Position numbers and translations under genes: made by a program. 64,000 bases of DNA, taken from Mesorhizobium sp. WSM4904 (GTDB lineage Bacteria > Pseudomonadota > Alphaproteobacteria > Rhizobiales > Rhizobiaceae). Below, piece after piece: positions 43,089-52,227 of the stretch (the stretch's first letter is position 1; every line of letters begins with the position of its first letter). The notes beneath the pieces are model-generated. The model had not been told where the DNA came from. It searched no databases and saw only the letters and a list, made by a program, of their open reading frames with translations. The stretch covers positions 2,613,001-2,677,000 of the forward strand of contig NZ_CP121354.1 of the NCBI RefSeq assembly GCF_029674545.1, read 5' to 3'.

Positions 43089-43853
43089 TCAGTAGGTCGC
43101 GCGTCCGCCGGAAAGGTCGAAGGTGGCGCCGGTGGTGAAGGAATTCTCGTCCGACAGCATGAAGGCGACCATGGCGGCCGCCTCCTCCACTTCGACGAAC
43201 CGGCCGCGCGGCACCTTGCCCAGCATGTAGGTCACCTGGGCCTCGGTGAGCTGTTCGAGGATACGGGTGCGGGCGGGCGAGGGCGTCAGCGCGTTGACGG
43301 CGATGTCATGTCCGGCGAGTTCCTTGCCGAGCGACTTGCTCAGCGCCAGGACGCCCGCCTTGGCCGCCGAATAGGCGGCTGCGTTGGGATTGCCTTCCTT
43401 GCCGGCGACGGACGCGACGTTGACGATGCGGCCGTAGTTTCGGTCGATCATGCCGGGCACCAGGCGCCGGCAGCAGTAGAAGACGCCGTTGAGGTCGATA
43501 TTGACGATCTGGCGCCAGGCAGCGGGGTCGTAGTCCACCACGGTCGCCGCCGGTCCGGCGATGCCGGCATTGTTGACGAGGAGATCGACGGATCCAAGCG
43601 CGCGCTCGGTTTCGGTGGCGGCGCGGTCGACGGCCTCGATCTGCGACTGGTCGCAAATGAAGGTTTCGACGCGGCCAAGCGGTGCAAGCTCGGCGACGGC
43701 GCTCTTCATCGCTGGCAGATCGATGTCCCAGATGGCGACGCTTGCGCCCGACGACAGCAGGCGCCGGGCAACCGCAAGGCCGATGCCTTGTGCGCCGCCC
43801 GTCACGACGGCGACGCGGCCAGAGAGATCAACGGCGTTCAAACGGCGGTTCAT
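43089..43853 (-). CDS. SDR-family oxidoreductase
   Basis: This 254-residue classical SDR has TGGAQGIGLAVARRL, NNAGIAGPA and YSAAK. The C-terminal DENSFTTGATFDLSGGRATY is common in carbohydrate/polyol dehydrogenases. It lies 34 bases downstream of the AbrB-type permease gene on the same strand, so the permease may carry a substrate for it. The substrate is unknown. Confidence 0.9.
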   Translation of the reverse strand: MNRRLNAVDLSGRVAVVTGGAQGIGLAVARRLLSSGASVAIWDIDLPAMKSAVAELAPLGRVETFICDQSQIEAVDRAATETERALGSVDLLVNNAGIAGPAATVVDYDPAAWRQIVNIDLNGVFYCCRRLVPGMIDRNYGRIVNVASVAGKEGNPNAAAYSAAKAGVLALSKSLGKELAGHDIAVNALTPSPARTRILEQLTEAQVTYMLGKVPRGRFVEVEEAAAMVAFMLSDENSFTTGATFDLSGGRATY

Positions 43854-43887
43854 TGGCTTCTTCCTCCCCTTGCGTTGATACTGCGGA

Positions 43888-44976
43888 TCAGTCCTTCACG
43901 TTTCGCGCCACCAGCTTGGCGACGCTTGGACCAATGAGCAGCACGACGAGGAAACGGGCCGACTGCAGCGCCATGACGAAGGAGATGTCGACGTTCTGCG
44001 CCGCGGCGGCGATGATGGCGACGCTGTCCATGCCGCCGGGGCTGGTCGCGAGATAGGCGGTCAGCGGGTCGATGCCGAGCACGCGGCTGATGACGAATGC
44101 CAGCCCGCCGCAGAATGCGATCAGCGCCACGATCGAGGCGATGATCTGCGGCAGGGCGCGCGCCGCATGACGCAGGATCGGCCGGGTGAAGTTCAGTCCG
44201 ATCGACCAGCCGACCATGGCGTAGCTGATTGCGAGCAGCCAGGGCGGCAGTTGCATCGGCACGCCGAAGCCCAGATGGACGACGGCGCCGAAGATGAAGG
44301 TGCCGAGGAAGAAAGGCGAGGGCAGTCTCAGCTGCCTTCCGAGCAGGCCGCCGACGATCGCGATGCCGATGGTGGCGGCGAAGGCCACGGGATCGATCGG
44401 CGGAAACCACACGACAGGCGGCACTTCGACACCCGATGTGTCGACCCACATCTTGGCGACCAGCGCCGCCGTCATCGAGACGAAGATGACGCGCAGATAT
44501 TGCATGAAGGCGACGAGTCGCTGGTCGGCGCCGAAGGCGCCAGCCATCAGCACCATGGCGGTGGCCGCGCCCGGCGAGGAGCCCCAGACGGCGGTGGTGC
44601 CGGGCAGGATGCGCCAGCGGCTGATCAGCCAGCCAAGCAGGCTCGAGGCCGCGACGGTGGCGATCACCGCAACGAGGAAGAGCGGCCATTCGACATAGAA
44701 GACCGGAAAGATGTCGGCCGAGATCGAATTCGCCACCAGGCAGCCGACCACTGCCTGGGCGGAACCGAGCAGCAGTCGGGGCACACGCACCGTGGCGCCG
44801 TTGGTGCCGGCCAGGATCGCGGCCATCATCGGGCCGATCAGCAGCGCCGCCGGCAGGGCGGCCAGCTCCAATGCACCGGCAAAGAGCAGCGAGAACACCA
44901 CCAGCGCCAGCCACTGCTGTGGCGCGCGCAATCGCGCCATGCGTTCAACGGGTGGTTGCTCTGGTGAAGAGTCCAT
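43888..44976 (-). CDS. AbrB-family (ammonia monooxygenase-like) membrane protein
   Basis: This 362-residue polytopic protein shows the AbrB duplication: LAALPAALLIGPMMAAILAG early and LPPWLLAISYAMVGWSIGLNF later, both with GWxxG-like turns. It has about ten membrane helices. The family is sometimes mislabelled ammonia monooxygenase; it is more likely a transporter. Function unknown. Confidence 0.87.
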   Translation of the reverse strand: MDSSPEQPPVERMARLRAPQQWLALVVFSLLFAGALELAALPAALLIGPMMAAILAGTNGATVRVPRLLLGSAQAVVGCLVANSISADIFPVFYVEWPLFLVAVIATVAASSLLGWLISRWRILPGTTAVWGSSPGAATAMVLMAGAFGADQRLVAFMQYLRVIFVSMTAALVAKMWVDTSGVEVPPVVWFPPIDPVAFAATIGIAIVGGLLGRQLRLPSPFFLGTFIFGAVVHLGFGVPMQLPPWLLAISYAMVGWSIGLNFTRPILRHAARALPQIIASIVALIAFCGGLAFVISRVLGIDPLTAYLATSPGGMDSVAIIAAAAQNVDISFVMALQSARFLVVLLIGPSVAKLVARNVKD

Positions 44977-45044
44977 GTCCGGCTCTTAGACCGGGCGCGG
45001 ACAAATGCGAACCCGCTTGTCGAAGAAATTCCTTGTCCAGGCCG

Positions 45045-45356
45045 TCAACTGGACTTTTCCGGTGCAGGAAGGCCGAAGCCGCCGACCGGATGGGTCTCGA
45101 CCTGGAATTCGAAGCCGGCAATGAAGGGACGCGCCTTGGCGATCGCCGCCTGGACTTCCGGCAATTGCAGCGAGGCCTTGTGGCTCGCCTGGTCGGTCCA
45201 CACTTCGGTGACCCAGATCGCATCGGCATCCACGGGGTCGGTGGCGATTATGTAGCTCAGGCAACCAGGCAGGGCCACGGTACTTTCACGCAGCACGTCC
45301 ATGACCGCGTCGCGCTGGCCGCGTGCTGCCCGCATCTTGCCGATCAGTCCGAACAT
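45045..45356 (-). CDS. Antibiotic biosynthesis monooxygenase (ABM) family protein
   Basis: This 103-residue ferredoxin-like ABM-domain protein starts at ATG 45356 with AGGGAGA upstream. Conserved features include FGLIGKMRAARGQRDAVMDVLRESTVALPGCLSYIIATDPVDADAIWVTEVWTDQASHKASLQLP. Members oxygenate quinols or degrade heme. The substrate is unknown. Confidence 0.88.
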   Translation of the reverse strand: MFGLIGKMRAARGQRDAVMDVLRESTVALPGCLSYIIATDPVDADAIWVTEVWTDQASHKASLQLPEVQAAIAKARPFIAGFEFQVETHPVGGFGLPAPEKSS

Positions 45357-45414
45357 TCCCTGTCTCCCTTTCAGCGCTTGGCGTTTGGCCAAACGCCAAT
45401 TGCTTCAATCTCAT

Positions 45415-45467
45415 TCATGCATGTCGTTTCCCAAAACCGCTGCGCGCTTTTGGGCGACATGCATTAG
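45415..45467. repeat. Dispersed two-hairpin intergenic repeat, copy 4
   Basis: This copy has only module II: GCATGTCG, CCCAAAACCGCTGCGC, CTTTTGGGCGACATGC. The arms pair as CATGTCG/CGACATG and CCCAAAA/TTTTGGG. It is close to identical to copy 3 over 50 bases. Confidence 0.8.
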
Positions 45468-45495
45468 GTTGCGCGAAGAGTATGCCGGTCTCGGC

Positions 45496-46281
45496 TCACT
45501 GCATCAACTGGCCGCCATTGACCTCGATCACCTGGCCGATGATGTAACCGCTCAAGAGGTCGGAGGACAGGAACAGATAGGCTCCGACGCAATCCTGCGC
45601 CGTTCCGGCACGGCCCTGAGGTATGGTGGCAACCATGGCCTTCATCTGCTCGGCACTCGAATAGCGTTCATGGAACGGCGTCAGGATCGTGCCAGGCGCC
45701 ACGGCGTTGACGCGGATGCCGAAACCGATCAGCTCCTTGGCCATGCCGCGCGTCACATTCGAGACGAAGGCCTTGGACGAGCCGTAGAGGCCGGCGCCGC
45801 CGCCGGCGCCGTTGCGCGCGGCGATCGAGGAGGTGTTGATGATGAAGCCACCCTGGCGCTTCAGCCAAGGGATCGCCTTGCGCGAGGCGGTCAGCACCGA
45901 TCGCGCGTTGAGATCCATCACCGCGTCATAGTGAGCTTCTGTCTGGTCGGCATAGGCAACGCGGCCGAGCATGCCGCCGGCATTGTTGACGAGCCCGTCG
46001 AGCCGGCCGAAATGTTGCGCGCTCTGCTCGACCACGCGCTCGACGTCGGCGGGAACCGAAAAATCGCCCTGGGTCAAAAACACTTCGCCGCCGCCCTCGC
46101 GGATGGTCTTGGCCAGCGTTTCGGCTGCTTCCCGGCTCGAATTGTAATGCAGTGCGACGCGGCATCGTTGCGCGGCGTAAGCGAGGGCGAGCGCGGCGCC
46201 GATCCCGGTCGAGGCGCCGGTGACCAGCACTGCCTTGCCGGCAAGGTCGGGAATGACAAGTGCGGTCGGGTTGGCTGGCAT
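45496..46281 (-). CDS. SDR-family oxidoreductase
   Basis: This 261-residue classical SDR has TGASTGIGAALALAYA, NNAGG and catalytic YGSSK (residues about 165-169). The C-terminal SSDLLSGYIIGQVIEVNGGQLM is standard. It resembles 3-oxoacyl-ACP reductases of broad specificity. It is bounded by a repeat on one side. Confidence 0.9.
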   Translation of the reverse strand: MPANPTALVIPDLAGKAVLVTGASTGIGAALALAYAAQRCRVALHYNSSREAAETLAKTIREGGGEVFLTQGDFSVPADVERVVEQSAQHFGRLDGLVNNAGGMLGRVAYADQTEAHYDAVMDLNARSVLTASRKAIPWLKRQGGFIINTSSIAARNGAGGGAGLYGSSKAFVSNVTRGMAKELIGFGIRVNAVAPGTILTPFHERYSSAEQMKAMVATIPQGRAGTAQDCVGAYLFLSSDLLSGYIIGQVIEVNGGQLMQ

Positions 46282-46352
46282 GTCGATACCTCCGGGATTT
46301 GCGCGGGCAATTGGTAGACGCTTGCCGGCCAGGCGTTCAAGTTCAAGCGAGA

Positions 46353-46787
46353 TCAGGGCCGGAGATAGACATAGCCCTGACGCTGCAGCTCCGCGAGTTT
46401 GACGACGCCGCCCTTGTCGGCGACCTGGAAGCCTTCGAGCAGATCGGCCAGCGTGATGTCCATACCCTGCATGGTGTTGCCACAGGCCTGCGGCACGAGC
46501 CCCTGCTGGACGAGGCCGGCAAACCGGCTGGAGGTCGCGCCGGACGCGCTCTTCGTCTTGAAGGCGGCAAGGGCCGGACCATGCACGACCAGCACGATCT
46601 CGACATTGCCGCCGGTGCCCTCATAGTGGTTCTTGATATTGCCGAGGACGAAATTGACCTTGTCGGCGTCGCTGAGGTGATAGGCGACCTTCAGCCGTTC
46701 CCCGCCCGTGGCGGCAGTCGCCTGGCGCAGACCGAAAAGGCCGGCCGCTCCGGCAAGACCGGCGCGGAAAATGTCACGGCGCAGCAT
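46353..46787 (-). CDS. DsrE-like exported protein
   Basis: This 144-residue protein starts at ATG 46787 with GAGGAGG upstream, giving a signal-like N-terminus RRDIFRAGLAGAAGLFGLRQATA (RR near the start, Tat-like). The mature part has ERLKVAYHLSDADKVNFVLGNIKNHYEGTGGNVEIVLVVHGPAL, typical of DsrE/DsrF-like sulfurtransferase folds, with one Cys (VPQACGNTM). Its role in periplasmic sulfur handling is inferred. Confidence 0.82.
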   Translation of the reverse strand: MLRRDIFRAGLAGAAGLFGLRQATAATGGERLKVAYHLSDADKVNFVLGNIKNHYEGTGGNVEIVLVVHGPALAAFKTKSASGATSSRFAGLVQQGLVPQACGNTMQGMDITLADLLEGFQVADKGGVVKLAELQRQGYVYLRP

Positions 46788-46844
46788 CCCGTATCCTCCT
46801 CTGCCGCCGGCTTGCACGATTGGCGTGGCCGAGGCTGCGGACCT

Positions 46845-46949
46845 GGAGCGTTTCACCGTTTCAGGGAAACGGCGAACCGCTCTATCCCCTTGTTTCGACG
46901 CAATTCCGGACGGAAAACCGTTACACACTTTTCCCTGGAATTGCTCTAG
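46845..46949. repeat. Dispersed two-hairpin intergenic repeat, variant type, copy 5
   Basis: This copy is of the same variant as that at 27092. It has a GAGCG ... CGCTC-type first hairpin and a second unit ACGCAATTCCGGACGG-AAAACCG ... CACTTTTCC-CTGGAATTGCTCTAG in outline. It lies between two divergent genes. Confidence 0.75.
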
Positions 46950-46996
46950 ACTAGCATAAATCTCGGTCACGTCCTGTCGGTGCTAGGAGGGATCAC

Positions 46997-48079
46997 ATGA
47001 CGTCGTGGATGGTGGGGGGCGCGGCGCTGGGGGCCGTGTTGTTTCTTGTCGGCGAGGCGACTGCCGACGATGCTCTCAAGCTCACCGAATTGAGCCCAAA
47101 TGGCGCCGATGCCTGCTTCGGGCGCGTCTATGATGCAGCCCATCTCAAGGCGCATCCGCACCAGAAGGTGGCACGCATCTTCTTCTATTACGGCCACGAC
47201 CCGGTTAGCCGGCCGAACGAGGAGCCGAGCACCATGTCCGACGCCGCCTATAACGGCTTTCTCACCACCACCGTGCGCGGTGCCAAGAAGCCCGACTGGG
47301 CAGCCGGCTGGTGCAACAAGGAGGATCCGAGCGACAAGGCGAGCGGCATCCGCTGCGGCATGGAATGCGACCGCACGCTGGCCTCCCTCAAGGTCGACGA
47401 CAAGGGCCGGCTGATCCTCTCCAACCTGCAGCCCGACGTGTATCTCGACGCCGGCGCGGAGGAGGATCTCGGCGAAGCGGAGTACAACAAGCAGGCGCTG
47501 GGCAGCGAGGACGACAATTTCCGTCTGGATCCGATGCCGGCTGACACCTGCAAGGCGGAGTTCGCGCGCATCGATCCGATCGATCCGGCGCTCGGGCCCC
47601 CGCTGCGTGAGCGATTGAAGCCCGACCAGGCCTTCTGCTACGGCCGCGACTACGATGACGCGCATCTGAAATCGCATCCCGGCCAGATGACGCAGTCGAT
47701 CCGCGTCTTTCGCGGTCCGATCGAGCTCGCTTCCTTCGCCACCGGCGGCGACGCCGCCAACTGGCCCGACGGCGCCGACATCGCCATCTCGGTGACGACC
47801 AGGCAGAAGAGCGCCAAGGTCACGCAGACCTATTCCTGCCAGGGCGAGGCCGACCAGTGGCGGTGCTCGGCAAGCTCGAAGATGAGCGACTTTGCCTGCG
47901 ACATCTCGCAGAAGGAAATTTTTCTCAAGCGCGGCGCCGGCGGCACGATGATGCTGGCCAACCCCAACAATGCGCTTGCCGTCGTTGACCTCTGCTCGAA
48001 GGCGGCGGACGGCAAGACCAAGTCCGACGACAAGGTCTATAGGCTCAATCCGATGCCGCAGTCGGCCTGCGCGCCGTGA
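46997..48079 (+). CDS. Secreted protein with an internal duplication, unknown function
   Basis: This 360-residue protein has a signal peptide ending near EATADD. Two repeated domains are seen: CFGRVYDAAHLKAHPHQKVARIFFYYG near residue 40 and CYGRDYDDAHLKSHPGQMTQSIRVFRG near residue 214. Each ends in a related tail (FRLDPMPADTC and YRLNPMPQSAC), with paired cysteines throughout. The protein thus looks like two homologous disulfide-bonded domains. I do not recognise the family. It starts 10 bases after GGAGGG. Confidence 0.85.
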   Translation: MTSWMVGGAALGAVLFLVGEATADDALKLTELSPNGADACFGRVYDAAHLKAHPHQKVARIFFYYGHDPVSRPNEEPSTMSDAAYNGFLTTTVRGAKKPDWAAGWCNKEDPSDKASGIRCGMECDRTLASLKVDDKGRLILSNLQPDVYLDAGAEEDLGEAEYNKQALGSEDDNFRLDPMPADTCKAEFARIDPIDPALGPPLRERLKPDQAFCYGRDYDDAHLKSHPGQMTQSIRVFRGPIELASFATGGDAANWPDGADIAISVTTRQKSAKVTQTYSCQGEADQWRCSASSKMSDFACDISQKEIFLKRGAGGTMMLANPNNALAVVDLCSKAADGKTKSDDKVYRLNPMPQSACAP

Positions 48080-48117
48080 GACATTTCGGGACGGATCGCC
48101 TTGTCCACATCGGTGCG

Positions 48118-48144
48118 ATGATATATATTTTTGCTACATATCAT
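48118..48144 (+). promoter_or_regulatory. Inverted repeat operator of vapBC
   Basis: ATGATAT at 48118-48124 pairs with ATATCAT at 48138-48144, a perfect 7-bp inverted repeat, just before the antitoxin start at 48159. VapBC pairs usually repress themselves through such sites. Confidence 0.7.
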
Positions 48145-48158
48145 AGGATTTGCTGGCG

Positions 48159-48404
48159 ATGAACAAAGCAAAAATATTCTGGTCAGGCCGCTCGCAGGCT
48201 GTACGCCTGCCGAAGGAGTTTCGCTTTGAAACTGACGAGGTTTCGATCCGTCGTCATGGTCAGACTGTCGTTCTTGAACCTCTTCCCCAGGATTGGGCCT
48301 GGCTTGATCAGGTGATCGGGACACTTGACGACGATTTTGTCGATGCGGCGGAGGAAAGGGTAGAGGAGCAAAAACGGCCAGCTCTCGGCGACGTCTTCAA
48401 GTGA
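48159..48404 (+). CDS. vapB: VapB-type antitoxin
   Basis: This 81-residue protein has an AbrB/MazE-like N-terminal DNA-binding domain (MNKAKIFWSGRSQAVRLPKEFRFETDEVSIRRHGQTVVLEP). The acidic C-terminus should block the toxin. It overlaps vapC by four bases. The ATG at 48159 is chosen over an extension that starts three residues earlier. Confidence 0.9.
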   Translation: MNKAKIFWSGRSQAVRLPKEFRFETDEVSIRRHGQTVVLEPLPQDWAWLDQVIGTLDDDFVDAAEERVEEQKRPALGDVFK

Positions 48405-48787
48405 TCTATCTGCTCGATACCAATGCTGTCATCGCCGTCATGAAGGGCGATGATGATTTGCTGACAGTGCTCAAGCGAAACAAGCCTCAAGATTTCGCGC
48501 TTTCGGCAATTGTCGTGCACGAGCTCTATTATGGGGCTTACAGAGGCCAGCGAACGGAAGAGAATCTCGCACGGCTGGACGCGCTTTTGTTTCCGGTACT
48601 CGAATTCGATCGGGAAGACGCGCGGCACGCCGGCGAGATTCGGGCGATGCTGGCGACATCGGGAACTCCAATTGGTCCCTTTGATGTACTTATTGGAGGC
48701 CAGGCACGTGCCCGCGGCCTGACGTTGATGACGCGGAATGTTCGCGAGTTCGAACGGATCGGGGGTCTGGCGATCGAGACTTGGTGA
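48401..48787 (+). CDS. vapC: VapC-type PIN-domain toxin
   Basis: This 128-residue PIN-domain ribonuclease starts with GTG at 48401. It has the acidic residues of the active site: LLDTN at the start, VHELYYG in the first third, and IGPFDVLIGGQA in the second half, plus LMTRNVREF. The length is normal. It cleaves RNA such as tRNA or rRNA when antitoxin is lost. The target is unknown. Confidence 0.92.
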   Translation: MIYLLDTNAVIAVMKGDDDLLTVLKRNKPQDFALSAIVVHELYYGAYRGQRTEENLARLDALLFPVLEFDREDARHAGEIRAMLATSGTPIGPFDVLIGGQARARGLTLMTRNVREFERIGGLAIETW

Positions 48788-48789
48788 GT

Positions 48790-49737
48790 TCACGCGAAAG
48801 GCACCGCGGTGGTGCCCTTCGGCAGCTTCGCCTCGTCGTCCGGCTCGACATGGATGGTAACGCGCACGGAGGGGATCTCGGCCTTCAGCGCATCCTCGAT
48901 CCGGTCGCAGATGACATGGCTGGCGCCGACCGTCATGTCGGCATCGACGACCAGATGGAACTCGATGAAGGTGGCGCGGCCGGCTATGCGCGTCTTCAGG
49001 TCATGCACCTCCATCGCGCCCTTCGAATTGGCCGAGATGATGTCGCGGATCTGCATGTGCTCTTGGGTGTCGACGGCGCGGTCCATCAGTCCATTCATCG
49101 ACGAGCCGATGACATGCCAGCCCTGCCAGAGGATGTTGAGCGCGACGATCACGGCAAGCGCCGGATCGAGGATCTGCCAGCCGGTGAGGACGGCGCCGAC
49201 AAGGCCGCCGAACACACCGAGGGACGTCACCACGTCGGTCATGATGTGCTGGCCGTCGGCGACCAGAGCCGGCGACTTCGCGTTCCGGCCTGAGCTGATC
49301 AGGATCCATGCCCAGATCGCGTTGATGATCGTCGCCACTCCGTTGACGGCAAGACCCGTCCAGGGCTGTTCCAGCGGGGCGGGGTGCTGCCAGGATCGCC
49401 AGACTTCGTTGAGAATCAGGAGGGCAGCGACGACAATCAGCACCCCTTCGAGCACGGCCGAGAAGTATTCGGCCTTGTGGTGGCCGAAGGGATGGTCCTG
49501 GTCGGCGGGCTTGTAGCTGACCTGGATCGCCCAGAAGGCGGCGGCCGAGGCGATGACGTTGACGATGGATTCCGCCGCGTCCGAATAGAGCGCGACTGAG
49601 CCTGTGATGTACCAGGCGGCGACCTTGAGAGCGAGCACGACGCCGGCGACGACGATCGACCAGAAGGCCAGCCTTGCCACCTTCTGTCTGGTCGCGGCTT
49701 TCACCGCGGCTGCCGTCGTGTCTTCCGTTGCGGCCAT
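48790..49737 (-). CDS. Cation diffusion facilitator (CDF) family transporter
   Basis: This 315-residue protein has six membrane helices. Helix 2 has YSDAAESIVN (Asp then Glu in place of the common DxxxD) and helix 5 has ADGQHIMTDV (H/D site). A GHHKAEYFS loop follows. The C-terminal cytoplasmic domain has IAGRATFIEFHLVVDADMTVGASHVICDRIE. It exports Zn, Fe, Mn or Co; the metal is uncertain because the first site is atypical. Confidence 0.92.
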   Translation of the reverse strand: MAATEDTTAAAVKAATRQKVARLAFWSIVVAGVVLALKVAAWYITGSVALYSDAAESIVNVIASAAAFWAIQVSYKPADQDHPFGHHKAEYFSAVLEGVLIVVAALLILNEVWRSWQHPAPLEQPWTGLAVNGVATIINAIWAWILISSGRNAKSPALVADGQHIMTDVVTSLGVFGGLVGAVLTGWQILDPALAVIVALNILWQGWHVIGSSMNGLMDRAVDTQEHMQIRDIISANSKGAMEVHDLKTRIAGRATFIEFHLVVDADMTVGASHVICDRIEDALKAEIPSVRVTIHVEPDDEAKLPKGTTAVPFA

Positions 49738-49742
49738 CGTTG

Positions 49743-51932
49743 CTAGGCAGCCTTTTCCTTGGCCTTGCGCGGCAGATGCGCAACGATGTTCTCGATGATG
49801 CGCATGCCTGCATTGTGGCCGAGCGTCATGATCGATTCCGGATGGAACTGCACGGCGGCGATCGGCTCCTTGCGATGCTCGAACGCCATGATGATGCCGT
49901 CCTCGGTCTCGGCCGTGACCACGAAACCGTCGGGCAGGCGCACCGGATCGGCGAAGATCGAATGATAGCGGCCGACCGTCACCTCCTTGGGCAGCCCCGA
50001 GAAGATGATGCCGGGCTTGGAGACGCGGACGCGCGACGGCTTGCCATGCATCGGGATATGCAGCTGCCTCAGCTCGCCGCCATAGGCCTCGGCCAGCGCC
50101 TGCAGACCGAGGCAGACGCCGAAGATCGGCAGGTCGCGGCTCCTCGCCCTTTTGATGGTAGCCGCGCAGTCGAAATCCCTCGGCGTGCCGGGGCCGGGCG
50201 ACAGTACGACGAGATCCGGCTTCAGCCGCTCGAAGACCTCCTCCGGCACCGGCGTGCGCACGGTCGAGACATTGGCGCCGGTCTGGCGGAAATAGTTGGC
50301 GAGCGTGTGGACGAAAGAGTCCTCATGATCGACGAGCAGAATGTTCACCCCGTCGCCGACGCGCGCGGTGGTGCGTTCGGCGCCGGTGGCGTTGCCGGTC
50401 TTGGCGTCGCGGATGGCGGAGAGCATGGCGGATGCCTTCAATTCGGTTTCGGCTTCTTCTTCCTCGGGAACGCTGTCGAAAAGCAATGTGGCGCCGGCGC
50501 GCACTTCGGCGATGCCGTCCTTGATGCGTATGGTGCGCAGCGTCAGCCCGGTGTTCATGTCGCCGTTGAAGTTGACCATGCCGATCGCGCCGCCATACCA
50601 GGCGCGCGGGCTCTTCTCGTTCTGCTCGATGAAGCGCATGGCCCAGAGTTTCGGGGCGCCGGTGACGGTGACCGCCCAGGCATGCGACAGGAAAGCGTCG
50701 AAGGCGTCCATGCCTTCGCGTAAGCGCCCCTCGATGTGGTCGACGGTGTGGATCAGGCGCGAATACATCTCGATCTGGCGGCGGCCGATGACGCGCACCG
50801 AGCCGGGCTCGCAGACGCGCGACTTGTCGTTGCGGTCGACGTCCGAGCACATGGTAAGCTCGGACTCGTCCTTTTTCGAATTAAGCAGCTTCAGGATCTG
50901 CTCGGAGTCGGAAATAGCGTCGTCGCCGCGCTTGATGGTACCGGAGATCGGGCAGGTCTCGACGCGGCGGCCATTGACGCGCACGAACATCTCCGGCGAG
51001 GCGCCGATCAGATATTCGTTTTCGCCGAGATTGATGAAGAAGGAATAGGGGGAGGGGTTGATCGTCTTCAGCTTACGGGAGATGTCGGCGGGCTGGGTTT
51101 CGCAGCGTTCGTAAAACATCTGACCGGGCACGACCTCGAAAAGGTCGCCGCGCTTGAAGCTCTCCATGGCCAGGCGCACCAAATTGGCATATTCACCCGG
51201 CTCGTGGTCACCGCGCGGCGGGATGCGGTCGGCGGTCCTGAACGGCTCGGCGGCGCCTTCGCGGGTCAAGCCCTCGGTCGAAAAACCCTCGCCGGAATAG
51301 TCGTAGCGGTCGGTCCAGGCCCTGGTCGAATAGTGGTCGACGACCAGGATCTCGTCGGGCAGGAACAGCACGAGGTCGCGCTGGCTCTCTCTGCGCTCGA
51401 GCTTGTAGTCGACCGGATCGAACTGGAAGGCAAGGTCGTAGCCGAAGGCGCCGTAAAGGCCGAGATTGGCGTCTTCGGCGGTCTTGAAGAGCGCGGTGAT
51501 GGCGCGCAGGACGGTGAAGACGGACGGAACGCGGCTGCGCTCCTCCTCGGTGAAGACACGGCCGGGCTTGGCGACATCGAGACGGATGAGCCTTTTGGAG
51601 CTCTCGGCGATCGACACTTCGCTGAGCTGGCCAAGCGCTTTGCCGATCACCGGCAATAGCACCTCGCCACGGGCGTTCAGCGCCTCGATGCGCATGGCGC
51701 GGCCGCGTGCCGAGATCACCAGCGGCGGGTCGATGATGGCCGTGTCCCAGCGCGTGTAGCGGCCCGGATATTCGTAGTTCGAGGAAAACACTGCGCCGCG
51801 GCGGGAATTCAGGCCTTCGACATAGGCGTCGATCGCGCCTTCGTAAGGCCTGTCATGGCGCTCGCGGGTGATCGTCACCCCACCCGCGGTGACGAAGCGC
51901 TCCGCTCCGTTGTCCAGAACTTTAATCGTCAT
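49743..51932 (-). CDS. trpE: Anthranilate synthase, fused TrpE-TrpG
   Basis: This 729-residue protein fuses the aminase/chorismate-binding TrpE (to about residue 510) to a glutamine amidotransferase domain with the nucleophile loop [15 protein letters not shown] and HPESIM. The length and fusion are typical of rhizobial TrpE(G). It makes anthranilate from chorismate. The ATG at 51932 has GGAGA upstream; other in-frame starts at 51944 and 51959 lack this. A complete trpL attenuator lies upstream. Confidence 0.97.
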   Translation of the reverse strand: MTIKVLDNGAERFVTAGGVTITRERHDRPYEGAIDAYVEGLNSRRGAVFSSNYEYPGRYTRWDTAIIDPPLVISARGRAMRIEALNARGEVLLPVIGKALGQLSEVSIAESSKRLIRLDVAKPGRVFTEEERSRVPSVFTVLRAITALFKTAEDANLGLYGAFGYDLAFQFDPVDYKLERRESQRDLVLFLPDEILVVDHYSTRAWTDRYDYSGEGFSTEGLTREGAAEPFRTADRIPPRGDHEPGEYANLVRLAMESFKRGDLFEVVPGQMFYERCETQPADISRKLKTINPSPYSFFINLGENEYLIGASPEMFVRVNGRRVETCPISGTIKRGDDAISDSEQILKLLNSKKDESELTMCSDVDRNDKSRVCEPGSVRVIGRRQIEMYSRLIHTVDHIEGRLREGMDAFDAFLSHAWAVTVTGAPKLWAMRFIEQNEKSPRAWYGGAIGMVNFNGDMNTGLTLRTIRIKDGIAEVRAGATLLFDSVPEEEEAETELKASAMLSAIRDAKTGNATGAERTTARVGDGVNILLVDHEDSFVHTLANYFRQTGANVSTVRTPVPEEVFERLKPDLVVLSPGPGTPRDFDCAATIKRARSRDLPIFGVCLGLQALAEAYGGELRQLHIPMHGKPSRVRVSKPGIIFSGLPKEVTVGRYHSIFADPVRLPDGFVVTAETEDGIIMAFEHRKEPIAAVQFHPESIMTLGHNAGMRIIENIVAHLPRKAKEKAA

Positions 51933-51978
51933 TGCCGTCTCCATCAGCGTTTTGGGCAACGGACCCGGGAATGGCTTG

Positions 51979-52016
51979 AAAAAACAAATGGCCGCCCGGA
52001 CATTCCGTTGCGGCCA
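51979..52016 (-). terminator. trpL attenuator terminator
   Basis: On the minus strand, TGGCCGC (plus 52010-52016) pairs with GCGGCCA (plus 51989-51995) with an inner CGGA/TCCG pair, followed by TTTG-TTTTTT (plus 51979-51988). An alternative partner, GCGGCCA (plus 52046-52052), can capture the same segment to form an antiterminator. It ends transcription when tryptophan is plentiful. Confidence 0.93.
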
Positions 52017-52054
52017 CCCTCTTCTTTACGCACACGCGTTCGAACTGGCCGCTG

Positions 52055-52099
52055 TCAGCGAGCCCACCACCAAACGGTCTTGTTCGAACGCATGTTCAT
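52055..52099 (-). CDS. trpL: trpL leader peptide (peTrpL)
   Basis: This 14-residue ORF starts at ATG 52099, with GGGAG upstream, and reads MNMRSNKTVWWWAR. The three consecutive Trp codons and the WWWAR end match rhizobial peTrpL. Translation stalls at the Trp codons when Trp-tRNA is short. In Sinorhizobium the attenuated transcript (rnTrpL) also acts in trans as an sRNA, and the peptide has its own role. A second in-frame ATG is at 52093. Confidence 0.93.
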   Translation of the reverse strand: MNMRSNKTVWWWAR

Positions 52100-52169
52100 G
52101 GCGACTCCCATAGCGGCGAATGAAGGCCTGCGCAACTGGATTTCATGCGGATGGTGAAAGCCGCAGGCC

Positions 52170-52227
52170 TTTGTTTGACGCATGTCGTTCTCCCAAAACC
52201 GCTGCGCATTTGGGCGACATGCATCAG
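52170..52227. repeat. Dispersed two-hairpin intergenic repeat, copy 6
   Basis: This copy has module II only: GCATGTCG, TCCCAAAACCGCTGCGC, ATTTGGGCGACATGC. It overlaps the stop codon of the neighbouring gene on its right. Confidence 0.8.
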
